NCBI GenBank assembly: GCA_902595625.1
Contig: CACJQQ010000003.1
Location: 1-64,000 of the forward strand
Length of the DNA stretch: 64,000 nt
DNA from: an uncultured Pelagibacteraceae bacterium
Lineage (GTDB): Bacteria > Pseudomonadota > Alphaproteobacteria > Pelagibacterales > Pelagibacteraceae
Direction of reading: 5' to 3'
Shown here: in pieces, positions 11,314 to 22,406 of the stretch
How the letters are laid out: each line of letters opens with the position of its first letter
Position numbering within the stretch: position 1 is the first letter of the stretch
Notes under the pieces: model-generated
What the model saw: only the letters and a program-made list of their open reading frames with translations
The model's database searches: none
What the model was told of the DNA's origin: nothing
Position numbers and translations under genes: made by a program

Positions 11314-12243
11314 CTAGTGCTTTGTTAATTGCACAAATACATCTTCCAAGTCACCATCATCTGTGGAAATATCCTCAATTTTCAAGTCGTTTTGATTAAA
11401 ATAATTAATTATTTCACCAAAGTTTAATGAATTTTTCTCATATGTTGCGGAAATTTGATTTTTTGAAATGATTTCAAATTTGATACCCTTCATAACTAAA
11501 GAAAGATTTAAATCTACATTTTTAACTTTAAAATTGATTTTTTTAAATTTAATTCTCTCTAAAAGTTTTTCCGTTGTATCTAAAGCTACTAAATTACCTT
11601 TATCAATGATAGCTATACGATCACACATTTCTTGTGCTTCCAAAAGATAGTGAGTTGTCAAAATTATTGTTACACCCTCTTTGTTAAGTTTTTTTACATT
11701 ATTCCATAGATTATTTCTAAGTTCTACATCCACTCCTGCTGTTGGTTCATCCAAAATTAATATTGGAGGCTGATGCACCATTGCTTTTGCAATTAAAAGT
11801 CTTCTTTTCATACCACCAGACAAACTTCTTGAATAAGCATTAGCCTTTCCCTCCAAAGAAACCATTTGCAGGATTAAGTCTGTGATTCTGTCTGTTTTGG
11901 CTATTCCGTAGAGCCCGGCTTGTAATTCTAACAATTGTTTTGGACTGAAAAAAGCATCTAGGTTTACTTCTTGAGGAACTATACCTATCGAAGCCTTAAC
12001 TTGCCTTGGATTTTTATCGAGATCGAAACCCCAAACATTAACCTGTCCAGACGTTTTAGTTACTGTTCCTCCTAAAATACTTAAAAAAGTTGTTTTGCCA
12101 GCGCCATTTGGTCCAAGTAAACCAAATACTTCTCCCTCTTTAACGCCAAAAGTTAAATTTGTAATAGCTTTAGTTTCTTTTTTTGTTTTAGAGTTCGAAT
12201 AGATTTTATTAAGATTTTCAACAGTTAAAGCATTATTAGACAT
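11314..12243 (-). CDS. ABC transporter ATP-binding protein (ABC-2/DrrA-like)
   Basis: GPNGAGKTT, LSGGMKRRL, LILDEPTAGVD. Confidence 0.92.
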   Translation of the reverse strand: MSNNALTVENLNKIYSNSKTKKETKAITNLTFGVKEGEVFGLLGPNGAGKTTFLSILGGTVTKTSGQVNVWGFDLDKNPRQVKASIGIVPQEVNLDAFFSPKQLLELQAGLYGIAKTDRITDLILQMVSLEGKANAYSRSLSGGMKRRLLIAKAMVHQPPILILDEPTAGVDVELRNNLWNNVKKLNKEGVTIILTTHYLLEAQEMCDRIAIIDKGNLVALDTTEKLLERIKFKKINFKVKNVDLNLSLVMKGIKFEIISKNQISATYEKNSLNFGEIINYFNQNDLKIEDISTDDGDLEDVFVQLTKH

Positions 12244-12285
12244 AATTATTTAATCTTAGTTAAGAATTCAATGTAATATGTATAT

Positions 12286-15051
12286 ATGAGTTCAATTAAA
12301 AAAACAGATCATTTTTATCTTATAGATGGATCAGGCTATATCTTTAGAGCTTATTACGCCTTACCACCTTTATCTAGAAAAAGTGATGGACTACCAACAG
12401 GTGCTGTTAGTGGATTTTGCTCAATGCTTTTTAAACTTTTAGAGGATGCTAGATCTGATGACTCAAAAAATAAACCAACACATTTTGCTGTTATATTTGA
12501 CTCAGCTAGAAAAAATTTTAGAAATGAAATTTACAGTGATTATAAAGCAAACAGGGCAGAAGCACCTGATGATTTAGCTCCTCAGTTTGAATATATAAGA
12601 AAATCTGTTGAAGCTTTTAATTTACCATCAATTGAACTTTTAAATTATGAAGCAGATGACCTTATAGCAACTTATGCAAAAAAAATTACAGAAGCAGGTG
12701 CAAAGGTTACCGTAATATCATCAGATAAAGATTTGATGCAGTTAGTTTCAAATAAAGTCAGACTATTTGATCCTATGAAAAGTAAAGTAATAGGTGAGAA
12801 AGAGGTAATTGAAAAATTTGGAGTTAAACCAGATCAAGTAATTGACGTGCAATCGCTTGCTGGAGACAGTTCAGATAATGTACCAGGAGTACCAGGTATT
12901 GGCATTAAAACAGCGGCAGAACTTATTAATAAATACAAAACTTTGGAAAATTTATTAAAGAAGGCATCAGAAATACCTCAGAACAAAAGAAGAGAAACAT
13001 TATTGTCTAACAAAGATAAAGCCATGATTAGCAAGCAATTAGTTACTTTGAAAGATGATGTCCCTCTCAAGAATGATGCTGCCGATTTTATCATTAAAGA
13101 AATAAATAAAGATAAATTGTATGATTTTTTAAGAGACATGGAATTTAATAGACTGTTAAGCCAAGCAATTAGTTTTTATGGTGAGCCAACAAAAAAAGAT
13201 TTTAAAGATAAAATTTTATTTAAAAAAAATGATAAGATAAATATTAAGGCCTACAAAACTATTTCAAAAGAAAAACAACTTGATGAATTAATAAAAAAAC
13301 TAGATGAAAAATCAGTTATAGCGGTCGATACTGAAACTTCTTCTCTAAATCCACAAGAAGCGGATCTTGTGGGTATATCAGTATGTTATGAGGCCAACGA
13401 GGCTTTCTATATACCAGTAGGTCATAAAGAGAGAACAGAATTAAAAAAGGATATAGTTTTAAAAAAGCTTAAACCAATTTTAGAAGATCCAAGTATAAAA
13501 AAAGTCGGCCAAAATATAAAATACGATTTTATTATATTCAAAAATAACGGCATCGAATTAAGCTCGGTAGAAGACACGATGTTACTTTCGTATACATTAG
13601 ATGCTGGAAATAATAGACACAACATGGATACTCTATCTGAATTGCACCTTGGCCATAAAACTATTGCGTATAAAGACTTAGTAGGAACTGGAAAAAAACA
13701 ATTAAACTTTGCAGACGTAGATATTAAATCTGCTACTGAATATGCTGCTGAAGATGCAGATATAACTCTAAGATTATATAAATTTTTATCTGAAAGAGTA
13801 TCTGAGGAAAAGTTAGAAAGAATTTATGAGGAATTTGAAAAACCAATGATCAAAATCCTTTCAAGGCTTGAGATGAACGGTATAAAAGTTGATGACGCTT
13901 ATCTAAAAAAACTTTCTAAGAAATTTGAGGAAAGATTGATAACTATTGAAAAAGAAATTTACAAAATATCAGGTAAAAAATTCAATATCGGTTCACCAAA
14001 ACAACTGGGAGAAATTATTTATAATGACTTAAAAATAGCTAAGTTAAAAAAAACAAAAAAAGGTGGTTTAGCTACGAGTGCTAAAATCTTAGAGGATTTA
14101 GCTTCAACAGGACATAAATTTCCTAATTTAGTTTTAGAATGGCGGCAGGTTTCAAAACTAAAAAGCACTTACACAGATGCTTTGCAAGATCATATAAGTA
14201 AAAAAACAAAAAGAGTTCACACTTCTTTCTTACTCGCAGCAACCAATACTGGCAGGCTAGCCTCGAGTGATCCAAATTTACAAAATATTCCTATTAAAAC
14301 TTCAGATGGAAAAGAAATAAGAAAAGCATTTGTAGCGGATAAAAATAATTTACTTATTTCAGCGGACTACAATCAAATAGAAATGAGAATTTTAGCTGAT
14401 ATGGCTGATGTCAAGGAATTAAAGAAAGCTTTTAAAAATAATCAGGATATCCACTCTTTAACAGCGAGCCAAGTCTTTGATGTTCCGATTGCTAAAGTGA
14501 CAGATGATTTTAGACGAAAAGCAAAGGCTATTAATTTTGGAATTATTTATGGAATAACACAATATGGATTAGCAAAACAAATATCGGTGTCAAACGAAGA
14601 AGCTTTAAGTTTTATTAATTCGTATTTTAAAAAATTTCCTGAGATTAAAGATTATATGAATACAACAATTAAAACTTGTAGGAAGCAGGGTTTTGTAACA
14701 AATATTTTTGGAAGAAGAATTCATTTAAGAGGAATTAATGATAAAAATTTTAGCGTTCGAGCATTTCAGGAAAGAGCAGCAATTAATGCTCCCATACAAG
14801 GATCGGCCGCAGATATTATTAGATTGGCAATGATTAAAATTGATAAGGTTCTTGAAGAAAAAAAGAAAGCAAAAATGCTTTTACAAATACACGATGAACT
14901 TATTTTTGAGTGTTTAAAAAAAGATGAGGGTGAAGTAAAAAAAATTGTAAAAGAATCAATGACGTCAGTTTCAAGTTCGGATCATCATATGTTTTCTATA
15001 CCTTTAGAAGTCAGTATTAACTCTGGAAACAATTGGGGAGAGGCCCATTAA
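12286..15051 (+). CDS. polA: DNA polymerase I
   Basis: 5'-3' exonuclease, 3'-5' exonuclease (AVDTETSSL) and polymerase (SADYNQIEMRILADMA, RRKAKAINFGIIYG) regions. Confidence 0.97.
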   Translation: MSSIKKTDHFYLIDGSGYIFRAYYALPPLSRKSDGLPTGAVSGFCSMLFKLLEDARSDDSKNKPTHFAVIFDSARKNFRNEIYSDYKANRAEAPDDLAPQFEYIRKSVEAFNLPSIELLNYEADDLIATYAKKITEAGAKVTVISSDKDLMQLVSNKVRLFDPMKSKVIGEKEVIEKFGVKPDQVIDVQSLAGDSSDNVPGVPGIGIKTAAELINKYKTLENLLKKASEIPQNKRRETLLSNKDKAMISKQLVTLKDDVPLKNDAADFIIKEINKDKLYDFLRDMEFNRLLSQAISFYGEPTKKDFKDKILFKKNDKINIKAYKTISKEKQLDELIKKLDEKSVIAVDTETSSLNPQEADLVGISVCYEANEAFYIPVGHKERTELKKDIVLKKLKPILEDPSIKKVGQNIKYDFIIFKNNGIELSSVEDTMLLSYTLDAGNNRHNMDTLSELHLGHKTIAYKDLVGTGKKQLNFADVDIKSATEYAAEDADITLRLYKFLSERVSEEKLERIYEEFEKPMIKILSRLEMNGIKVDDAYLKKLSKKFEERLITIEKEIYKISGKKFNIGSPKQLGEIIYNDLKIAKLKKTKKGGLATSAKILEDLASTGHKFPNLVLEWRQVSKLKSTYTDALQDHISKKTKRVHTSFLLAATNTGRLASSDPNLQNIPIKTSDGKEIRKAFVADKNNLLISADYNQIEMRILADMADVKELKKAFKNNQDIHSLTASQVFDVPIAKVTDDFRRKAKAINFGIIYGITQYGLAKQISVSNEEALSFINSYFKKFPEIKDYMNTTIKTCRKQGFVTNIFGRRIHLRGINDKNFSVRAFQERAAINAPIQGSAADIIRLAMIKIDKVLEEKKKAKMLLQIHDELIFECLKKDEGEVKKIVKESMTSVSSSDHHMFSIPLEVSINSGNNWGEAH

Positions 15052-15090
15052 ACGCCTAAATTTTGACAACATAATTAAGAGAATAAAAAT

Positions 15091-15789
15091 ATGACTCAAA
15101 CAATTGCTTTAGTAGATGATGATAGAAATATACTAACAAGTATAAGCATGGCCTTGGAAAGAGAAGGTTTCAAAGTTCAAACTTATATCGACGGAGAGTC
15201 TGCTTTAATTGGATTAACTAGAAACCCACCTGACCTAGCAATTCTAGATATCAAAATGCCAAGGATGGATGGAGAAGAGTTGTTAAAAAAACTTAAAAAA
15301 AAAATGTCAATCCCAATAATCTTTTTAACATCAAAAGATGATGAAGTTGACGAACTGCTTGGTTTGAAGCTAGGTGCTGATGACTTCGTTAAAAAATCTG
15401 GAGGTTTCTCTACTAAGGTTTTGATAGAAAGAATAAGAGTTCAATTAAGAAAAAAAACTAACACTGTTGATGATACAAAAAATATAATTAGCCACGGAAA
15501 ATTAAAATTGGACCCTGCTCAATTGGAGTGTGAATGGAATGGAAAAGCTCTGCCAGATAAGCTGACCACTACAGAATTTTTAATTGTCAAAGAATTAGCT
15601 AAAAGACCAGGGGTTATAAAGGAAAGAGCTCACTTAATGGATATAGCTTATAAGGAAAATACAGAAATTGAAGACAGAACAATTGATAGTCATGTAAAAA
15701 GAATAAGAAAAAAGTTTAAAAAGGTTGATGAAAAGTTTTCTGCAATTGAAACTAGATATGGAAGTGGGTATAGATGGAATGTTAGCTAA
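15091..15789 (+). CDS. chvI: OmpR-family response regulator, ChvI-like
   Basis: Receiver plus winged-helix; followed directly by a HAMP histidine kinase. Confidence 0.8.
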   Translation: MTQTIALVDDDRNILTSISMALEREGFKVQTYIDGESALIGLTRNPPDLAILDIKMPRMDGEELLKKLKKKMSIPIIFLTSKDDEVDELLGLKLGADDFVKKSGGFSTKVLIERIRVQLRKKTNTVDDTKNIISHGKLKLDPAQLECEWNGKALPDKLTTTEFLIVKELAKRPGVIKERAHLMDIAYKENTEIEDRTIDSHVKRIRKKFKKVDEKFSAIETRYGSGYRWNVS

Positions 15790-17309
15790 TGAAACAAAAA
15801 AAATCAGCTTCTATTCTAAAGAAGTTTTTAATAATTAACCTTACAGTTTTTTCTATTTTAGGACTTTTTACAATTATATACCTTGAAGCAATCCAGCCGA
15901 CCTTAGTAAAAGAAAGATCAGATAATCATAAAATAGTCATTAATAATACTAAGGATAATCTCGAACGACTTAATATAGAATATACTAAAGAGGGAATTAG
16001 AGATTTCTTGCTTTCTACAAGATTTTTATTTCAAAGTTTAGACCGTGTTCAATTTTATGATTTATCTGGAAATCTTATAGGTGACACAAATATTTTAGAT
16101 TTGGATCAAAGTGTTTTTACAGGCTCAGATATAATTTTTGAGGAAGCTTTGGGCAGTGAAACAATGACACCAGAAATTGAAGAGAGACTTGAAGAAGAGG
16201 AGATAGATGAAATTAAGGATATCATTACAAACAAATATAATGATGAAGCAATGACATTGACTAACGATGAAAAAAATAATTTTTTTGTAAGCACATTAAG
16301 TAAAATTAAATTTTTAAATAATGATATTGGATATATTGTAGTATCAGAACAAGCGAATGACATCACTACTGCCGTAAGAGAGAGAAAAGCATTTATAATT
16401 AGAACAATGATTGCAGTTGTAATTGTGATTTTAATTTTTTCTTTATTTTTAAATAAATATATTCTTAAACCAATTGGACTTCTTGTAAAATTTAGTGATG
16501 GGATAAAAAAAAAATCTAATCAAACAATTGATATTAATAAAGTTTTTGTAAGAGATGATGAGATTGGAAAATTAACACAATCAATTGATGAAATGACTAA
16601 GGAGTTACAACAGCGAACTAATAGAGCAGAAACATTCTCAAATGATTTAGCTCACGAGATAAGAAATCCACTTGCGTCTTTAAAAAGTGCTTCAGAACTT
16701 TTAGACAAAACTACTGAAAAGAATGAAGGTGATAAACTTTTAAAAATAATAAATCATGATGCTGAACGGATAGAAAGATTAATAACAGATTACACTCAAA
16801 TGCTTAAAGACGAAGCGTCTTTATCTCGTGAGAAAATGAGTAAGATAAACTTAATTGAAATTATTAATGGTGTAGTGGAAGATTTTAACCAAGATCTAAT
16901 TAACCAAAATAAAAAAATTGAGATAAGAGTTATAAATAAAATTAAAAGTAAAAATGGATATTTTATATTTGGTATTGGTAATAGAATAGAACAGGTTATC
17001 GCGAACCTGTTAGATAACTCTATTTCCTTCAGTAAGGATAATCAAAAAATTGAAATCGGTCTTGAAGAAACTTCAAGTAATCTATTACTTTCCGTTAAAG
17101 ATGAGGGCCCCGGTTTTGCTGAACCATCACCTCAGAAAATCTTTAAACGTTTTTACAGTAACAGGCCTACGAGATTTGGAAAACATTCTGGCCTAGGCTT
17201 GAATATTGTAAAAAATATTGTCCAATTACATAAAGGCACAATAGCAGCTTCAAATAGGTTGAATGCAAAAGGAGCACAGGTTGAGGTTTTACTTCCTAAA
17301 TTATCCTAA
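15789..17309 (+). CDS. chvG: HAMP sensor histidine kinase, ChvG-like
   Basis: Two TM segments, HAMP, FSNDLAHEIRNPLASLKSA H-box, GLGLNIV; overlaps the response regulator stop. Confidence 0.8.
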   Translation: MKQKKSASILKKFLIINLTVFSILGLFTIIYLEAIQPTLVKERSDNHKIVINNTKDNLERLNIEYTKEGIRDFLLSTRFLFQSLDRVQFYDLSGNLIGDTNILDLDQSVFTGSDIIFEEALGSETMTPEIEERLEEEEIDEIKDIITNKYNDEAMTLTNDEKNNFFVSTLSKIKFLNNDIGYIVVSEQANDITTAVRERKAFIIRTMIAVVIVILIFSLFLNKYILKPIGLLVKFSDGIKKKSNQTIDINKVFVRDDEIGKLTQSIDEMTKELQQRTNRAETFSNDLAHEIRNPLASLKSASELLDKTTEKNEGDKLLKIINHDAERIERLITDYTQMLKDEASLSREKMSKINLIEIINGVVEDFNQDLINQNKKIEIRVINKIKSKNGYFIFGIGNRIEQVIANLLDNSISFSKDNQKIEIGLEETSSNLLLSVKDEGPGFAEPSPQKIFKRFYSNRPTRFGKHSGLGLNIVKNIVQLHKGTIAASNRLNAKGAQVEVLLPKLS

Positions 17310-17357
17310 CATTATTTCTTGCTATGGTTTATTTATGTTGATAATAACTCCTTCATT

Positions 17358-18647
17358 ATGTCTCAAGATTATAAAGTAAAAGACATCAGTCAGGCAAATT
17401 TCGGTAGAAAAGAAATTTCTCTTGCAGAAACTGAAATGCCAGGACTTATGGCTTTGAGGAAAGAGTATAAAGGAAAAAAACCTTTAAAGGGTGCAAGAAT
17501 TCTAGGTTGTCTTCACATGACAATACAAACTGCAGTTTTAATTGAAACTTTAGTTGAATTAGGAGCAGAAGTTAGATGGTCTTCATGCAATATTTTTTCA
17601 ACGCAAGATCACGCCGCAGCAGCAATAGCGAAAGCGGGTATTCCTGTATTTGCTTGGAAAGGTGAGACCGAAGAAGAGTACTGGTGGTGTGTTAAACAAA
17701 CTATTGAAGGAAAGAAAGATTGGAAACCAAATATGATTTTAGATGATGGTGGTGATCTTACTGCCTTAATGCACAAAGAATATAAAAATTTATTAAAAGA
17801 TGTAAAGGGAGTCTCAGAAGAAACTACCACAGGAGTTTTAGCACTTAAAAAAATGGAGTCTAATAAAGAATTATTAATCCCTGCTATAAATGTAAATGAC
17901 TCAGTTACGAAATCTAAATTCGACAACCTCTATGGTTGTAGAGAAAGTTTAGTAGACGGTATAAAAAGAGCTACTGATGTTATGATGTCAGGTAAAGTAG
18001 CCATCGTAGCTGGATTTGGGGATGTTGGTAAAGGAAGTGCAGCTTCATTACGTCAAGCAGGCGCAAGAGTTATGGTTACCGAGACAGACCCTATATGTGC
18101 GTTACAAGCAGCTATGGAAGGCTATGAAGTTGTTGTTATGGATGAAGCTATCAAAGACGCTGATATAGTTGTAACCGCTACAGGAAACAAAGATATAGTC
18201 ACAGCAGATCATATGAGAAACATGAAAGACAGAGCAATACTTTGTAACATTGGTCACTTTGACAACGAAATTCAAGTCGAAGCATTGAAAAATTATAAGT
18301 GGGACGAGATAAAACCCCAAGTTCATGAAATTGAACTGCCTAGTAAAAAAAGGATTATACTTTTAGCTGAAGGAAGATTAGTAAATTTAGGATGTGCTAC
18401 AGGACATCCTAGTTTTGTGATGAGCGCTTCATTCACAAATCAAGTTATTGCTCAAATTGAATTATGGAATAATTCAAATAAATATGAGAAGAAAGTTTAT
18501 GTACTTCCCAAACATCTTGATGAAAAAGTTGCAATGCTTCATTTAGAAAAAGTGGGAGCTAAATTGACAAAAATGTCAAAAGAGCAAGCCGATTATATTA
18601 GCGTTAAACCATCAGGACCATTTAAACCAGATACTTATCGCTACTAA
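17358..18647 (+). CDS. ahcY: Adenosylhomocysteinase (start moved to MSQDYKVKD)
   Basis: [39 protein letters not shown]-terminal KPDTYRY. Confidence 0.97.
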   Translation: MSQDYKVKDISQANFGRKEISLAETEMPGLMALRKEYKGKKPLKGARILGCLHMTIQTAVLIETLVELGAEVRWSSCNIFSTQDHAAAAIAKAGIPVFAWKGETEEEYWWCVKQTIEGKKDWKPNMILDDGGDLTALMHKEYKNLLKDVKGVSEETTTGVLALKKMESNKELLIPAINVNDSVTKSKFDNLYGCRESLVDGIKRATDVMMSGKVAIVAGFGDVGKGSAASLRQAGARVMVTETDPICALQAAMEGYEVVVMDEAIKDADIVVTATGNKDIVTADHMRNMKDRAILCNIGHFDNEIQVEALKNYKWDEIKPQVHEIELPSKKRIILLAEGRLVNLGCATGHPSFVMSASFTNQVIAQIELWNNSNKYEKKVYVLPKHLDEKVAMLHLEKVGAKLTKMSKEQADYISVKPSGPFKPDTYRY

Positions 18648-18656
18648 CAGTAGCTA

Positions 18657-19109
18657 ATGATTGTTAAATCTTTAGACCATTTAAATCTAATATCTAAATC
18701 AATTTCAAAAAAGTTAGAAAATGGAGATTGCATTTTCCTAATTGGTGAAATCGGTGTAGGGAAGACTACATTCACAAGATTTTTAATTAATAATTTACAA
18801 AATCAAAAAGGACTTAAAGAAACAGAAGTGTTGAGTCCCACATTTAACTTACTTTATGAATATGAAATTAAAGATATTAAGATTATGCATTATGATCTTT
18901 ATCGAATTAAAAAAGCCAATGAATTAGATCATCTTGGTATTTTTGCAGAAAATGAAAAAACAATTAAAATTATAGAATGGCCAGACTTAATTAAAACACC
19001 ATTGACAAATAAATTAGAAATCCATTTAGAGTACGGAGAAAATGATAAGGAAAGAAAAATGAAAATAAATGGGGCAAACAAATGGAAAGACTTTGAAAAT
19101 GAAATATAA
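18657..19109 (+). CDS. tsaE: tRNA t6A biosynthesis ATPase TsaE
   Basis: GEIGVGKTTFTRFL, SPTFNLLYEYE, HYDLYRIKKANELDHLG. Confidence 0.9.
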   Translation: MIVKSLDHLNLISKSISKKLENGDCIFLIGEIGVGKTTFTRFLINNLQNQKGLKETEVLSPTFNLLYEYEIKDIKIMHYDLYRIKKANELDHLGIFAENEKTIKIIEWPDLIKTPLTNKLEIHLEYGENDKERKMKINGANKWKDFENEI

Positions 19110-20061
19110 ACTGAATAAAATTTCAGGAGATGCTTCACATAGGGAATTTTATAGATTAAAAAAAAACAACAAAACCTCAATCATTGTCTCTGCTAAAAAA
19201 GAAAAATTTAAAAACCTTGCAGTATATGTAGTGATAAATAATATTCTTAATCAAAACAGGATTAATGCTCCAAAATTATTAAGCAATCATTATAAAAACG
19301 ATATCATCGAAATATCTGATTTAGGCGAAAAATCCTTCTACGATCACGTAATTTCAAAAAAAAATAAACTCAATAGCTATAAATCATTAATAAGATTCTT
19401 AATTAAGATACAAAAAATAAAAGTAAAAAAACTTTATAAATTTGAAAAGCTAAAAATTAAAATACCAAATTACACATTATCTAATCTTCATAAAGAATCC
19501 GATTTGTTTTTTGATTGGTACTTAAACTATTCTCTCAAAAACAAAAAAATTAGCAAGATTAAAAAAATTCTTAAATCTGAGTTAAATAAAGTGTATAAAA
19601 AATTAAATTACAAAAATAATACTTTCGTACATAGAGATTTTCATATTTCAAATATAATGATTAATAAAAACAAATTAGGAATAATTGACAATCAAGATGC
19701 TATTATTGGAAATCCTTTGTATGATGTAACATCTTTAATTGACGACGTAAGAATAAAATTACCGAATCAATTACAAAATAAACTATTAGATTTTTATCAT
19801 AAAAATTCAAAACTTAAAAAAGATCACATTCAAAGATTAAAAAATGACTTTGATATTTTATCGATCCAAAGAAATTTAAAAATACTAGGTATATTTGTAC
19901 GGCTATATAAAAGAGACAACAAAGATAATTATCTTAAATTTTTACCTTACACATGGACGCTGATAGAAAAAAGATTACAAAACCCAGTACTCAAACATTT
20001 AAAATTTTTATTTCATAAACACTTGTCTATTAAAAAACTTAAAAAATTAAATAAAATATGA
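19099..20061 (+). CDS. amgK: Aminoglycoside-phosphotransferase-fold sugar kinase, AmgK-like
   Basis: GDASHREFYRL, FVHRDFHISNIM, GIIDNQDAIIGNPLYDV; between tsaE and a MurU-like gene; start chosen at 19099. Confidence 0.75.
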   Translation: MKYKLNKISGDASHREFYRLKKNNKTSIIVSAKKEKFKNLAVYVVINNILNQNRINAPKLLSNHYKNDIIEISDLGEKSFYDHVISKKNKLNSYKSLIRFLIKIQKIKVKKLYKFEKLKIKIPNYTLSNLHKESDLFFDWYLNYSLKNKKISKIKKILKSELNKVYKKLNYKNNTFVHRDFHISNIMINKNKLGIIDNQDAIIGNPLYDVTSLIDDVRIKLPNQLQNKLLDFYHKNSKLKKDHIQRLKNDFDILSIQRNLKILGIFVRLYKRDNKDNYLKFLPYTWTLIEKRLQNPVLKHLKFLFHKHLSIKKLKKLNKI

Positions 20062-20756
20062 ATATCAAATATGGAATGATTTTAGCAGCAGGGTTAGGAA
20101 AAAGAATGCAGCCTTTGACAATAAAAACCCCTAAACCATTATTAGAAATAAATAATTATACATTATTAGAAAGAGCGATAAATTTATTGACCAGTCATGG
20201 TGTGCAAGAAATAAGTATTAATGTTCATTATCTTCCTGATCAAATTAAATCATTTATTAATGGAAAGAAATTTAAAGTTAAGATTACAATTTCTAATGAA
20301 GAAAATTTATTATTAGACACAGGTGGAGGTGTACTTAAAGGCACACAAAATTTTGGTGACAATCCTTTTTTTGTAATTAATCCAGATACTGTTTGGAGTA
20401 AGCATTATCTAGCAGAATTAAAGAGTCTAGAGGCTATATATTTAAAGAATAATAAACCGACTTTACTTTTAGTGAACAAGAAATTATCCGTTGATCCCTC
20501 CTTTAAAGGAGATTTTAATTTAAATAATGAAAAAATTTCTAAGGATAACGAAAATCAATTTATTTTTACTGGATTGCAAATTATTAACAGAACTGTTTTC
20601 ACGAATGAAAAATCAGAAGTTTTTTCACTGAATAAAGTATGGAATAAATTAATAAAAGATAAAAACTTACTGGGCTTAGAAAGTAATCAAAAATTTTACC
20701 ACTTAAACACTTCTGAAATGTATAGGAAAATTCAAAGTCTTAATATTATTGATTAA
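20058..20756 (+). CDS. murU: Nucleotidyltransferase, MurU-like
   Basis: MILAAGLGKRMQPLTIKTPKPLLEI; DTGGGVLKG. Confidence 0.78.
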   Translation: MNIKYGMILAAGLGKRMQPLTIKTPKPLLEINNYTLLERAINLLTSHGVQEISINVHYLPDQIKSFINGKKFKVKITISNEENLLLDTGGGVLKGTQNFGDNPFFVINPDTVWSKHYLAELKSLEAIYLKNNKPTLLLVNKKLSVDPSFKGDFNLNNEKISKDNENQFIFTGLQIINRTVFTNEKSEVFSLNKVWNKLIKDKNLLGLESNQKFYHLNTSEMYRKIQSLNIID

Positions 20757-21465
20757 AAATTATATCCCTAGCTCTGGACTTGTCTAAATAATAATATTTT
20801 TCAATTTTTAAATTATCACCAAATTCAATTAATAGAGGATTACCTGTTGGTATTTCCAATTCATTTATTTTTGTATCCGAAATATTAAATAAATATTTAC
20901 ATAAAGCTCTTAGAGAGTTTCCATGAGCTGAAATTAGAATATTCTTATTTTCTAAAAGATTTTTCTTAATTTCATCTTCATAAAAAGGTACCACCCTGTC
21001 ATATGTACTTTTTAAGGACTCAGTAAATGGGGTCATACCCACAGGTATACTAGCATTCAGTGGACTGAATAAATTTAGGTATTCACTTTTTTCCTCCATG
21101 GGAGGAGGAGCTATATCCCATGATCTTCTGTACTTTTTGAATTGTTCTTCACCAATTTTATTCTTTGTTTCTTCTTTGTTTAAACCCGTTAAAGATCCAT
21201 AGTGCCTTTCATTAAGTTGCCAAGCAGTATTAAATTTAAGTTCTAGGCTATTTTTTTTAAGAATAGTTGTAAGAGTTTTAATCGCTCTCTTTAAATATGA
21301 TGTGTAAGAGATATCTATTTTAATATTTAAATCTTTAATAATCTGACCTGATTTTTCTGCTTCCAAGACTCCTTTATCTGAAAGATCTACATCTACCCAA
21401 CCAGTAAACCTATTTTCTGCATTCCAAACACTTTGGCCATGTCTTGTAAGAATAAGTTTAGTCAT
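20746..21465 (-). CDS. gpmA: 2,3-bisphosphoglycerate-dependent phosphoglycerate mutase
   Basis: LILTRHGQSVWNAENRFTGWVDVDLSDKG; LNERHYGSLTGLNK; ISAHGNSLRAL. Confidence 0.95.
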   Translation of the reverse strand: MTKLILTRHGQSVWNAENRFTGWVDVDLSDKGVLEAEKSGQIIKDLNIKIDISYTSYLKRAIKTLTTILKKNSLELKFNTAWQLNERHYGSLTGLNKEETKNKIGEEQFKKYRRSWDIAPPPMEEKSEYLNLFSPLNASIPVGMTPFTESLKSTYDRVVPFYEDEIKKNLLENKNILISAHGNSLRALCKYLFNISDTKINELEIPTGNPLLIEFGDNLKIEKYYYLDKSRARDIIFNQ

Positions 21466-21505
21466 AATAGTTAAATTAGCTATTATGTACTATATTAAAT
21501 TGATA

Positions 21506-21901
21506 ATGAAAAATACTATATTTAAATTAATAGAGTATGTTTACTATTTTTCTTTATTAGTTTTACTTATTCTGTATTTATTTCCTGGAAGTTTAATAGG
21601 GTATTTTTTATATGGCAACTTAGGCCAACAACCAAATTTAATCACCAATCCAATTGGGACATCTATAAATCATTTAATTTTTTTTTCTTATATCACTATA
21701 TTAGCCATGACAGTAAGATTAAGAGCTAAAAATATTTTAACTAATTATCGATTTATTTTATTTATTTCCTGCGTATTAGAAATTTTCCACTTAATAGTTC
21801 CTAACAGAGCTTTTGAACTGTACGATTTATTAGCTAATTTCACTGGAGTAGTTATAATTTTATTAATTAATAGTTTTATAAAATGGCGAAAACATCTTTA
21901 A
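21506..21901 (+). CDS. VanZ-like small membrane protein
   Basis: 4-TM protein; HLIVPNRAFELYDLLANFTGV. Confidence 0.55.
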   Translation: MKNTIFKLIEYVYYFSLLVLLILYLFPGSLIGYFLYGNLGQQPNLITNPIGTSINHLIFFSYITILAMTVRLRAKNILTNYRFILFISCVLEIFHLIVPNRAFELYDLLANFTGVVIILLINSFIKWRKHL

Positions 21902-22386
21902 TATTAATCGTAACGTTTTTTTTAGCCCAAACGTTAAACAGCACAGAAATTTATGGAGTGCCAAAAATAATTGATGGCGATACTGTTCATATTAATAATA
22001 AAAAAATAAGACTAGAAGGAATTGATGCTCCTGAAATTAAACAACAATGTAAAAGACCATTTTTAAAAATTTCGGCAATAATCGGTTTTGAATTTAATAA
22101 AAATTATCCATGTGGTGTCATAGCAAAAAAAAAATTAATAGATAAAATTAATAATTCAAAAATAAAATGCATCTCGTCATCAAAAGATAGGTATAAACGA
22201 TTTTTAGCTACTTGTTTTAAGAATAAAATTAATCTTAATAAATGGATGGTAAGGAAAGGCAATGCGGTAGCGTACAAAAGATATTCAAAAGATTATGTGA
22301 GAGACGAAGCTTATGCAAAAGAAAATAAGCTCGGCATGTGGGAAGGATCTTTTATGATGCCAGAAAAGTGGAGAAAGCTTAATTAA
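21883..22386 (+). CDS. Secreted thermonuclease-like (SNase-fold) nuclease
   Basis: IIDGDTVHINNKKIRLEGIDAPE; signal peptide; KENKLGMWEGSF. Confidence 0.85.
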   Translation: MAKTSLILIVTFFLAQTLNSTEIYGVPKIIDGDTVHINNKKIRLEGIDAPEIKQQCKRPFLKISAIIGFEFNKNYPCGVIAKKKLIDKINNSKIKCISSSKDRYKRFLATCFKNKINLNKWMVRKGNAVAYKRYSKDYVRDEAYAKENKLGMWEGSFMMPEKWRKLN

Positions 22387-22406
22387 TTTCTAGTATAAAT
22401 GAGCAA

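Noticed and set aside
17310-17357. SAH/SAM riboswitch upstream of ahcY
   Set aside because: Only ~48 nt of AU-rich leader; too short and no recognisable core.
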